From Trebonia sp035294225 (GTDB taxonomy: Bacteria; Actinomycetota; Actinomycetes; Streptosporangiales; Streptosporangiaceae), in contig DATGLH010000140.1 of the NCBI GenBank assembly GCA_035294225.1, positions 1 through 13,548 of the forward strand: a stretch of DNA of 13,548 nt, written 5' to 3'. The translations under genes were made by a program, and so were the position numbers. Under the pieces are notes generated by a model. That model was not told the origin of the DNA. It searched no databases and saw only the letters and a list, made by a program, of their open reading frames with translations. Numbering within the stretch: the first letter of the stretch is position 1; every line of letters starts with the position of its first letter. This document shows positions 5,689 through 12,391 of this stretch, one piece after another.

Positions 5689-7179
5689 ATGACCGTCGCC
5701 GGGCCAGCCACCCTCCGGCAGCTCGTCACGCGATCGGACAACCACCCCGCCCTGGCGGTGCCCGAGCCGGGAGCCCGGCTTTCGTACGCCGCGCTACAGC
5801 GCGCGCTCGACCGGGCCGCGGGGCGGCTGGCCGCGCTCGGCGTGGGAGAAGGCGACCGGGTGGCGCTGGCCGCGGCCAACGGCCCGGCCCTGGTCGTGGC
5901 GTTCCTCGCCCTCGCCGCCCGCGGCGCGGCCGCCGCGCCGCTGAACCCCGCGCTTGGCGTCGCCGAGCTGACCGCCGAACTCGATGACCTGCGCGTCTCC
6001 CGGCTGCTCCACGACGGCTCGGCCACGGCCGCCGCGGCCGCGGCGCAGGCCGGCGTGCCCGCCAGCGCGATCGCACTGGCGGACGCCCTCCTGCACGTCG
6101 ACGGCCAGGCCGGCGATCCGCTCGCGGACGCCGGCGACCCTGACGCGCTCGCTCTCCTGCTGCACACCAGCGGCACCACCAGCAAGCCGAAGACCGTGCC
6201 CATCCGGCAGCGCAACCTCGTCGCGTCGACCGGTGCGGTCGCGGCGACCTACGAGCTGACCGGCGAAGACGTGACGATGTGCGTCATGCCGCTGTTCCAC
6301 GTGCACGGCCTTGTCGCCGCGGTGCTGGCCACGCTGTCGACCGGCGGCACGGTGATCCTGCCGCGGTTCCGGCCGTCCGCGTTCTGGGGGGACGTGGCCA
6401 GGCACAAGGCGACCTGGTACACCGCGGTCCCGACCATCCACGCCCGCCTGCTCGCCCAGGCCGCCGCGATGCCCGCGCCGCCCGGGCACCGGCTCCGGTT
6501 CGTCCGCTCCTGCTCGGCGCCGCTGCCCGCGGTCCTGTGGCAGCGCTACGAGGAAACGATCGGCGTCCCGCTCGTCGAGGCTTACGGCATGACCGAGGCC
6601 GCCCATCAGATGGCGTCGAACCCGCTGCCGCCCGCCGAACGCCGGCCGGGGACGGTCGGGCGGGCGACCGGCGTCGAGATCGCCGCCGTCGGCGACGACT
6701 GGCGGCCGGTGCCCGCCGGGACCGAAGGCGAGGTGGCGGTGCGCGGCCCGTCCGTCGTCGACCAGTACCTCGGCAACCCGGCCGCGACAGCCGCCTCGTT
6801 CCGCGACGGCTGGTTCCGCACCGGCGACGTCGGCAAGCTCAGCGCGGACGGCTACCTCACCCTGGTGGGGCGGGTGAAGGAGATGATCAACAGGGCCGGG
6901 GAGAAGATCTCGCCGTACGAGGTGGAAGACGTGCTGCTCGCCCATCCCGCGGTCGCCGAGGCGGCGGCGTACCCCGTGCCGGACGAGACGTACGGGGAGC
7001 AGGTGGGCGTCGTCGTCGTGCTCCGCGGCGAGGCCACGCCCAGGGAACTCGCCGCGCACTGCGCGGCCCGCCTCGCCGCGTTCAAGCGGCCGGCCCGGGT
7101 GACGATCCTGCCCGAGATCCCCAAGGGGCCGACGGGCAAGGTGCAGCGCCTTACCCTGGCCGCGCTGGTGGACCGGTGA
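5689..7179 (+). CDS. Acyl-CoA synthetase, oxalyl-CoA synthetase-like (Pcs60/AAE3 type)
   Basis: A 496-residue ANL-superfamily adenylate-forming ligase (acid + ATP + CoA -> acyl-CoA + AMP + PPi), cytosolic. Core motifs: HTSGTTSKPK (159-168, phosphate loop), YGMTE (299-303), GWFRTGD (374-380), GRVKEMINRAGEKISPYEVE (394-413, hinge) and PKGPTGKVQR (478-487) with catalytic Lys484. Substrate clues go beyond the superfamily: PLFHVHGL (201-208), FVRSCSAPL (271-279) and EAYGMTEAAHQMASN (297-311) followed by LPP-RRPGTVG closely follow yeast Pcs60 and plant AAE3, which activate oxalate. Oxalate specificity is therefore inferred, not shown; another short or dicarboxylic acid is possible. The ATG at 5689 has GGGAGGAG 7 nt upstream. 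The stop overlaps the next start by 4 bp (GTGA), indicating translational coupling with the PanE-like reductase. Confidence 0.88.
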   Translation: MTVAGPATLRQLVTRSDNHPALAVPEPGARLSYAALQRALDRAAGRLAALGVGEGDRVALAAANGPALVVAFLALAARGAAAAPLNPALGVAELTAELDDLRVSRLLHDGSATAAAAAAQAGVPASAIALADALLHVDGQAGDPLADAGDPDALALLLHTSGTTSKPKTVPIRQRNLVASTGAVAATYELTGEDVTMCVMPLFHVHGLVAAVLATLSTGGTVILPRFRPSAFWGDVARHKATWYTAVPTIHARLLAQAAAMPAPPGHRLRFVRSCSAPLPAVLWQRYEETIGVPLVEAYGMTEAAHQMASNPLPPAERRPGTVGRATGVEIAAVGDDWRPVPAGTEGEVAVRGPSVVDQYLGNPAATAASFRDGWFRTGDVGKLSADGYLTLVGRVKEMINRAGEKISPYEVEDVLLAHPAVAEAAAYPVPDETYGEQVGVVVVLRGEATPRELAAHCAARLAAFKRPARVTILPEIPKGPTGKVQRLTLAALVDR

Positions 7180-8174
7180 AGGTCGCGGTCGTCGGCGCCG
7201 GGGCGATCGGCGCGTACGTCGGCGCGGCACTGCACCGGGGCGGCGCGGACGTCTGCCTGATCGCGCGCGGCGAGCACCTGGCGGCCATGCAGCGCAGGGG
7301 CGTCACCGTGCTCAGCCCGCGCGGCGACTTCCACGCCCATCCCCGCGCGACGGCCGATCCGGCGGAGGCCGGGCCGGCCGACATCGTGTTCCTCGGGCTG
7401 AAGGCATACAGCTACGCCAGCGCCGGCCCCCTCATACAACCGCTGCTGAGACCCGGCACCGGCGTTGTCGCGGCGCAGAACGGCATCCCGTGGTGGTACT
7501 TCCACGGGCTCCCCGGTCCCTACGAGGGGCGCCGCGTCGAGGCGGTCGACCCGGGCGGCGCGGTCTCCGCCGTGATCCCGCCCGCTCAGGCCATCGGCTG
7601 CGTCGTGTACGCCTCGACCGAGATCGCTTCCCCGGGGGTGATCCGCCACATCGAGGGCACCCGGTTCTCCATCGGGGAGCCCGACGGCACCATCTCACAG
7701 CGCTGCACCGCGTTCAGCCAGGCGATGGCCGCCGGCGGCCTGAAGTGCCCCGTCGAGACCGACCTGCGCTCCGACATCTGGCTCAAGCTGATGGGCAACG
7801 CGGCGTTCAACCCGGTCAGCGTCCTCACCGGCGCCACGATGGGCGAGATCGCCGCGCACCCGGGCACCCGCCGGCTGGTCCTGGGCATGATGCGCGAGAC
7901 CGCTGAGATCGCATCCCGCCTGGGGAGCCCGCCCAAGGTCTCGGTCGAGCGCCGGTTCGAGGGCGCGGCGCGGGTCGGCGACCACAAGACGTCGATGCTG
8001 ATGGACTTCGAGGCCGGCAAGCCCCTGGAGACGGACGCCCTGCTCAAGGCGCCCGTCGAGCTGGCGCGGCTCGCCGGCGTGCCGGCGCCCGGCCTGGAGA
8101 TGGTGGACGCGCTCGTCGACCTGCTCACCCGGAACGGTCCGGCTAGCCGACGGCCGCGCGCTGTGATGAAGTAG
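7176..8174 (+). CDS. PanE/ApbA-fold reductase; candidate oxalyl-CoA reductase
   Basis: A 332-residue NADPH-dependent enzyme of the 2-dehydropantoate 2-reductase fold, cytosolic. The Rossmann motif is GAGAIG (7-12), with Arg31 in the position that binds the NADPH phosphate. Residues equivalent to the E. coli PanE catalytic set are all present: Lys76 (LKAY), Asn102 (QNG), Lys204-Asn208-Asn212 (KLMGNAAFN), Ser273 and Glu285 (TSMLMDFEAGKPLETDAL). It should therefore be active. It carries an extra NGIPWWYFHGLPG segment (102-114), typical of the non-pantothenate subgroup. Context argues against vitamin B5 synthesis: it is coupled by a 4-bp overlap to an oxalyl-CoA synthetase-like gene. Methylobacterium extorquens PanE2, of the same fold, is known as an oxalyl-CoA reductase making glyoxylate. 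That role here is inference; reduction of another 2-oxo acid is the alternative. The GTG start at 7176 lacks a strong ribosome-binding site, as expected for coupled translation. Confidence 0.85.
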   Translation: MKVAVVGAGAIGAYVGAALHRGGADVCLIARGEHLAAMQRRGVTVLSPRGDFHAHPRATADPAEAGPADIVFLGLKAYSYASAGPLIQPLLRPGTGVVAAQNGIPWWYFHGLPGPYEGRRVEAVDPGGAVSAVIPPAQAIGCVVYASTEIASPGVIRHIEGTRFSIGEPDGTISQRCTAFSQAMAAGGLKCPVETDLRSDIWLKLMGNAAFNPVSVLTGATMGEIAAHPGTRRLVLGMMRETAEIASRLGSPPKVSVERRFEGAARVGDHKTSMLMDFEAGKPLETDALLKAPVELARLAGVPAPGLEMVDALVDLLTRNGPASRRPRAVMK

Positions 8175-8200
8175 GAACAGGTTCTCGCGGAAGGCGCCGG

Positions 8201-9445
8201 GTGATGAGCGTTGCCGGGATAGACCTGTCGGCTACCGAGTTCTGGGGCCTGCCGCTCTCCGAGCGCGCGGCCTCCTTCGCCCTGCTGCGGGCGCTGCCGC
8301 GGCCGCAGTTCTTCCCCGAGCCCGAGACGCCGTTCGCCGAACAGGGGCCGGGGTACTACGCCCTGGTGCGGCACGCCGACGTCGTCGAGGCGAGCAGGCA
8401 CCCGGAGGTGTTCTCCTCCGGCCGGGGCGCGACGAGCATCGCGGACCTGCCCGCCGAGTTCAACGAGTACTTCGGCTCGATGATCAACATGGACGACCCC
8501 AGGCACGCCCGGCTGCGCCGGATCGTCTCCCGCACGTTCACCCCGCGGATGGTCGCCAGGTTCGAAGACGACGTGCGCCGGGCGGCGACCGCGATCGTGG
8601 ATGACCTGCTGGCCACCGGGCCGTGCGATTTCGTGTCCCAGGTCGCGGCCAGGCTGCCGCTGAAGATCATCTGCGACATGATGGGCATCCCCGACGACCA
8701 CTACGAGATGGTCCTGGCCAACAGCAACATCATCTTGTCCGGGGCCGACCCGGAGTTCCTCAGCACCGACCCGGAGGAGGTGGCCGCCCAGCTCCTCGGC
8801 GCCGGGCAGGAGCTCGCCGGCCTGGTCACCGGCCTGGCCGCGGACCGCGCCAGGGCGCCCCGCGAGGACCTGGTCTCCGCGCTGGTGACGGCGAACATCG
8901 ACGGGGAGCAGCTGACCAGCGCCGAACTCGCCTCGTTCTTCATCCTGCTGGTGGTGGCCGGCAACGAGACCACCCGCACCGCGCTGTCGCACGCGCTGCT
9001 GCTGCTCACCGAGTTCCCGGAGCAGCGCGCGCTGCTGCTCGCCGACCTGGAGGGCCGGCTCGGCGGGGCGGTCGAGGAGATCGTGCGCTATGCCTCCCCG
9101 GTCCTGTTCATGCGGCGCACCCTCACCCGCGACTACACGATGAACGGGCAGGACTACCGCGCGGGCGACAAGGTGGCGCTGTTCTACTACTCGGCGAACC
9201 GCGACGAGGCCGTCTTCACCGACCCCGGCCGGTTCGACATCACCCGCTCGCCGAACCCCCACGTCGGCTTCGGCGCCCCGGGACCGCACTTCTGCCTGGG
9301 AGCCCACCTCGCCCGCCGCGAGCTCGCCGTGATGCTGCGCGAACTGCTCACCCGCGTCCCCGACATCACCGCCGGCGAACCGGACCGCCTGCTGTCCAGC
9401 TTCGTCAACGGCATCAAGCGCCTGCCCTGCCAGTTCACCGGCTGA
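8201..9445 (+). CDS. Cytochrome P450, CYP124-like
   Basis: A soluble 414-residue P450 of normal bacterial length. Key parts: I-helix AGNETT (253-258, oxygen activation), K-helix E293-I-V-R296, and heme loop FGAPGPHFCLG (357-367) with Cys365 as the iron ligand. Long stretches follow the mycobacterial CYP124 pattern (FGSMINMDDPRHARLRRIVS, 91-110; LPLKIICDMMGIP, 152-164; FFILLVVAGNETTR, 246-259; LLSSFVNGIKRLP at the C-terminus). CYP124 hydroxylates the terminal carbon of methyl-branched lipids. The substrate here is unknown, and a separate ferredoxin and reductase would be needed; none is in the window. The start is either GTG 8201 or ATG 8204, with GGAAGG at 8189-8194. It lies 26 bp after the reductase gene, so is probably in the same operon. 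Confidence 0.93.
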   Translation: MMSVAGIDLSATEFWGLPLSERAASFALLRALPRPQFFPEPETPFAEQGPGYYALVRHADVVEASRHPEVFSSGRGATSIADLPAEFNEYFGSMINMDDPRHARLRRIVSRTFTPRMVARFEDDVRRAATAIVDDLLATGPCDFVSQVAARLPLKIICDMMGIPDDHYEMVLANSNIILSGADPEFLSTDPEEVAAQLLGAGQELAGLVTGLAADRARAPREDLVSALVTANIDGEQLTSAELASFFILLVVAGNETTRTALSHALLLLTEFPEQRALLLADLEGRLGGAVEEIVRYASPVLFMRRTLTRDYTMNGQDYRAGDKVALFYYSANRDEAVFTDPGRFDITRSPNPHVGFGAPGPHFCLGAHLARRELAVMLRELLTRVPDITAGEPDRLLSSFVNGIKRLPCQFTG

Positions 9446-9500
9446 CTCCCCGCGGGCCGCCGACGCGGGCACGGCGGGGAAGCGCGTCGCCGCCGCGGCC

Positions 9501-9542
9501 GCGGGAACGAAAGCGGGAATGGCGGGAACGAAAGCGGGAATG
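9501..9542. repeat. 21-bp perfect tandem pair
   Basis: The unit beginning GCGGGAACGAAAGCGGG occurs twice without mismatch (9501-9521 and 9522-9542), 56 bp after the P450 stop. Internally it also repeats CGGGAA, giving four GCGGGAA blocks. Confidence 0.9.
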
Positions 9543-9775
9543 GAAGGCCAGCATGTCACAGGCGGCCGGGGCTGTCCTGCCTTAGCTGGCAAGACAGGCT
9601 CTGGAGCCGGGAAGGCGGCGGTCATGCGGGTGCCCGTGGCAGGCGGGACCGGGGCCTCACGGAAGGGCTGGCGCAACCCGGGCAAGGACTCGCCGTCAAG
9701 CGCATCGCCGATCGGGGATGGCCCGCGCGGGGAGCCGGCCCCGGCGGCGCGGCCGTCTGTGCCGGCGCGCCCGCG

Positions 9776-9850
9776 CTTGCCGTCACCAGACGCCGCCGTC
9801 CTTGCCGTCACCAGACGCCGCCGTCCTTCCCGTCACCAGACGCCGCCGTC
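9776..9850. repeat. 25-bp tandem triplet that runs into the terminator stem
   Basis: Three copies (9776-9800, 9801-9825, 9826-9850) of a unit starting CTTGCCGTCACCAGACG; copy 3 has one G-to-C change. The last 9 bases of copy 3 form the base of the left arm of the terminator at 9842-9893. Confidence 0.92.
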
Positions 9851-9893
9851 CGTTCGGAAGCCGATGATTTTTCCCGAACGGACGGTGGCTTTT
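9842..9893 (+). terminator. Strong intrinsic terminator on the plus strand
   Basis: The left arm 9842-9857 pairs with 9874-9889 over 16 bp: a perfect 12-bp core (9846-9857/9874-9885), then one G-U and three G-C/C-G pairs. The loop is 16 nt, followed at once by TTTT (9890-9893). Orientation fits the end of the synthetase-reductase-P450 transcript, although it lies about 400 bp past the last stop. The reverse strand has no U tract on the opposite side. Confidence 0.75.
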
Positions 9894-9951
9894 CTGCTGT
9901 CAGTCCCGTACTCCCGGGCGTGCCGCACCGGGCGGGCAGCCGGCCGGGCCC

Positions 9952-10057
9952 CGGGAAACCGCTCCCTGCGCCGCGGCCCGGCGCGCGCCGCCGCGGCGCA
10001 GGGACTCAACCGCGCGGTTTCCCGCCCGGTTTGCCGCGATGGCGGGAGGCGGTTGAG
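9952..10057. repeat. Overlapping alternative hairpins downstream of glucarate operon
   Basis: Structure A: outer arms 9952-9962/10014-10024 (11 bp) and inner arms 9964-9977/9990-10003 (14 bp) around a 12-nt loop, with a 10-nt bulge (10004-10013) on one side. Structure B: 10005-10013/10049-10057 (9 bp) plus 10020-10026/10041-10047 (7 bp). A and B share 10014-10024 and the bulge, so they cannot fully coexist. The block lies 62 bp past the glucarate dehydratase stop on its strand and may serve as its terminator, though no U tract follows. Confidence 0.65.
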
Positions 10058-10118
10058 ATCCTGTGTCCCGGGCCCGCTCCGCATGCGAGGTCACCAGCGC
10101 CCGGGGCCGGGCGTCGCG

Positions 10119-11378
10119 CTACCAGCGGGGCTGCCTGCGCTCATAGCCGGGGACGACGCGGCGCATGTAGCCGGTGTCGTCGCGGTTGCGCAGGCCGCAT
10201 GCCAGGTACTGCTCGTGCAGCCGGGCGAGGGCGTCCCGGTCGAGCTCCACGCCGAGCCCGGGTCCGGCGGGGACGGCGAGCGCGCCGCCGCTGAACGTGA
10301 ACGGCGACCCGGCCACGACATCCTCGGTCTTCCACGGCCAGTGGGTGTCGCAGGCGTAGGTGAGGTTCGGCACGGCGGCGGCCAGGTGGACCATCGCGGC
10401 CAGGCTGATGCCCAGGTGCGAGTTGGAGTGCATGGACAGGGCCATGCCGAACGTCTCGCAGATCCCGGCGAGCAGCTTCGACCGGTGCAGGCCGCCCCAG
10501 TAGTGGTGGTCGGAGAGGATTACCTGGACCGCGTTTTCCCTGACGGCGGGCGGCAGGTGGCTGAAGGCCACGACGCACATGTTGGTGGCCAGCGGCATCG
10601 GGGCCTCCCGCGCCACCCGGGCCATGCCGTCGATGCCCGGCGTCGGATCCTCCAGGTACTCCAGCACGCCGTCGAGGGAGCGGGCGACATGCAGCGACGT
10701 CTCGGGGGTCCACGCGGCGTTCGGATCGAGCCGCAGCGGGTGGTCGGGGAAGGCGTCGCGCAGCGCCCGTACCGCCTCGATATCCTGCGCCGGGGGGAAG
10801 ACGCCGCCTTTGAGCTTGAGCGCGGTAAACCCGTACCTGTCGATCATGCGCTTGGCCTGAGCGACTATCCCGCTGGGATCAAGCGCCTCGCCCCAGTCGT
10901 CGGCGCCGGCGCCCGGATGCCCGGCCCACTTGTAGAACAGGTAGGCGGAGAACGGCACCGTGTCCCGCACGGCGCCGCCGAGCAGGTCGGCGACCGGGCG
11001 CCCGGCCGCCTTCCCCTGGATGTCCAGGCAGGCCACCTCGAAGGGGGAGAACACCCGGTCGGCCGCCGCGCTGTGCCCGATGAGGCCGGAGGCGATCGTG
11101 GCCTCGGGCGCCGCGATGGCCTGGACGCGGCGGTAGATCTCCCCGGTGTGGTACACGTCCGCGCCCTCGATGGCGGCGGCCGCGGCGCGCAGCGCGGCCA
11201 GGTGCTTCTCGTCGGCGTAGGTTTCGCCGAGGCCGGCAAGGCCGGCGTCGGTGGTGACCTCGATGACGGCGCGCAGCGCGAACGGTTCGTGCACGCCCAC
11301 CGAGTTCAGCAGCGGCGGGTCGGCGAACGCCACGGGCGTGATCGTCGCGCCGGTGATGCGGATGCTTCCGGTCGTCAT
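10119..11378 (-). CDS. gudD: Glucarate dehydratase (enolase superfamily)
   Basis: A 419-residue enzyme that dehydrates D-glucarate (often also L-idarate) to 5-dehydro-4-deoxy-D-glucarate, cytosolic and Mg2+-dependent. The enolase-superfamily barrel is intact: KLK base motif (Lys188/Lys190 in ALKLKGG), metal ligands Asp218 (RLDPNAAW), Glu243 (YLEDPTPG) and Asn266 (LATNMCVV), Asp290 (SDHHYWGG), and His317 in MHSNSHLGISLA as the opposing base. ACDTHWPW (342-349) is typical of GudD. It is slightly shorter than the E. coli enzyme (446 aa). The start at 11378 is chosen over a longer open frame (to 11546) because GGGAGG lies 7 nt upstream and the conserved domain begins here. It follows the KDG dehydratase gene by 28 bp on the same strand and is the last gene of the operon. 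Confidence 0.93.
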   Translation of the reverse strand: MTTGSIRITGATITPVAFADPPLLNSVGVHEPFALRAVIEVTTDAGLAGLGETYADEKHLAALRAAAAAIEGADVYHTGEIYRRVQAIAAPEATIASGLIGHSAAADRVFSPFEVACLDIQGKAAGRPVADLLGGAVRDTVPFSAYLFYKWAGHPGAGADDWGEALDPSGIVAQAKRMIDRYGFTALKLKGGVFPPAQDIEAVRALRDAFPDHPLRLDPNAAWTPETSLHVARSLDGVLEYLEDPTPGIDGMARVAREAPMPLATNMCVVAFSHLPPAVRENAVQVILSDHHYWGGLHRSKLLAGICETFGMALSMHSNSHLGISLAAMVHLAAAVPNLTYACDTHWPWKTEDVVAGSPFTFSGGALAVPAGPGLGVELDRDALARLHEQYLACGLRNRDDTGYMRRVVPGYERRQPRW

Positions 11379-11406
11379 CGTGCGGCCTCCCGCGGTCGCC
11401 GCGGCG

Positions 11407-12327
11407 TCAGCTCGCCGCCCCGACCGGGTCGGGCAGCGCCGCCATGCCGGCGGCGAGGATGCGCGCCAGTTCCTCCCGGTGCTCGGGCAGCACCGGGGTA
11501 AGCGGCGGGCGCGGGTCGCCGGCCGGGTAGCCGGCGAGCTCGACACCCGCTTTGATAAGCGAGACGGCGTATCCGGCGCCCCGCTGCCGCAGGCGGGCGA
11601 GCGGATGGTAGAAGGCGCGGTCCAGGGCGGCGATCATCGTGTCGTCACCGCGCTGAAGCGCGTGGTAGTAGGCGAGCGCGATGCGGGGCGCGAACGCGAA
11701 GGCGGCAGAGGAGTACAGCGGGACGCCGATGGCCCGGTAGGCGCGCTGCGTCACCTCCGCTGTCGGCATGCCGTTGAAGAAGTAGAACGGCGCCTCGCCG
11801 AGGGAATCCCGGACGGCGCGCACGATCCGGCTCATCAGGTCGAGGTCGCCGGCGCCGTCCTTGAAGCCGATCACCTGCGGCAGCGCGGCCACCGCGGCCG
11901 CGCTCTGCTCGGTGAAGCGGGCGTTCGCCCGGTTGTAGACGATGGCCGGCAGGTCCTCGCGCGTCGCGGCGCGCACGTAGGCCTCCAGGCCGGGGCCGGC
12001 GGCCTCGCTCAGGTACGGCGGCAGCAGCAGCACGCCGTCGGCGCCCGCGGCCGCGGCGTGGTCGGCGAACCGCCGGGCGGTGCGCACCGGGCCGCCCGCT
12101 CCGGCGAAGACCGGGACGCGGCCGGCGACGGTCTCGACGGCGGTGCGGACGACCTCCGCGTACTCGTCCGGCTCGAGCGCGCTGAACTCGCCCGTGCCGC
12201 AGGCGACGAAGACCCCGCCCGCGCCGGCGCCGACACCGCGCGCGACATGTGCCGCGAGCTCTTGCAGGTCGACCTCGCCGTCGCGGCGGTACGGGGTGAT
12301 GGGGAAGAACAGCAGGCCGTTGAACAT
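11407..12327 (-). CDS. 5-dehydro-4-deoxyglucarate dehydratase (DapA/DHDPS family)
   Basis: A 306-residue class-I aldolase-fold enzyme that dehydrates and decarboxylates 5-dehydro-4-deoxyglucarate to 2,5-dioxopentanoate (alpha-ketoglutarate semialdehyde). Visible residues: FFPITPY (7-13), GTGEFSALEPDEY (44-56), Tyr131 in IVYNRAN (129-135), and the Schiff-base Lys156 in VIGFKDGAGD (152-161). The GTGEF and GFKDGxGD forms separate this group from true dihydrodipicolinate synthases (GTTGE). The length is normal. The ATG at 12327 has AAGGA 4 nt upstream. Its product is the substrate of the aldehyde dehydrogenase encoded just upstream, and its substrate is made by the gene just downstream, which supports the assignment. 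Confidence 0.92.
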   Translation of the reverse strand: MFNGLLFFPITPYRRDGEVDLQELAAHVARGVGAGAGGVFVACGTGEFSALEPDEYAEVVRTAVETVAGRVPVFAGAGGPVRTARRFADHAAAAGADGVLLLPPYLSEAAGPGLEAYVRAATREDLPAIVYNRANARFTEQSAAAVAALPQVIGFKDGAGDLDLMSRIVRAVRDSLGEAPFYFFNGMPTAEVTQRAYRAIGVPLYSSAAFAFAPRIALAYYHALQRGDDTMIAALDRAFYHPLARLRQRGAGYAVSLIKAGVELAGYPAGDPRPPLTPVLPEHREELARILAAGMAALPDPVGAAS

Positions 12328-12391
12328 GGCTTCCTTACCTGGGACTGGCCGGGCTTACCCGGGCTGGCGGAAACTGGACGGGCCGGGCGGG

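Larger units (their letters stand above)
9446..10118. other. Convergent intergenic region, 673 bp, repeats and hairpins, no gene seen
   Basis: This gap separates the 3' ends of the P450 operon and the glucarate operon. It holds a 21-bp tandem pair, a 25-bp triple repeat, a strong plus-strand terminator and a cluster of alternative long hairpins, each listed separately. Open frames across it are Arg/Pro/Gly-rich and look non-coding. An untranslated RNA ending at the terminator is possible but unsupported by any visible promoter. Confidence 0.6.

Noticed and set aside
6279..7175. N-terminal extension of the PanE-like reductase (631-codon frame)
   Set aside because: The extra 299 codons overlap the synthetase out of frame and are Arg/Pro-rich; the Rossmann GAGAIG starts right after GTG 7176.
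7586..9811. 741-codon minus-strand frame covering the reductase 3' half and the P450
   Set aside because: Antisense to two clear enzymes; low-complexity composition and no recognisable motif.
9501..9850. Possible CRISPR array from the repeated units
   Set aside because: Units are head-to-tail with no unique spacers of constant length, and no cas gene is nearby.
9833..10084. 83-codon minus-strand frame in the convergent gap
   Set aside because: It spans the hairpins and terminator, has no ribosome-binding site and a composition typical of random high-GC sequence.
9519..11501. 660-codon plus-strand frame over the intergenic gap and glucarate dehydratase
   Set aside because: Shadow of the minus-strand dehydratase; begins inside a tandem repeat and has no ribosome-binding site or domain.
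11379..11546. Longer N-terminus for glucarate dehydratase
   Set aside because: The extension overlaps the 3' end of the upstream dehydratase gene, is Arg/Pro/Ser-rich, and a good ribosome-binding site precedes ATG 11378.
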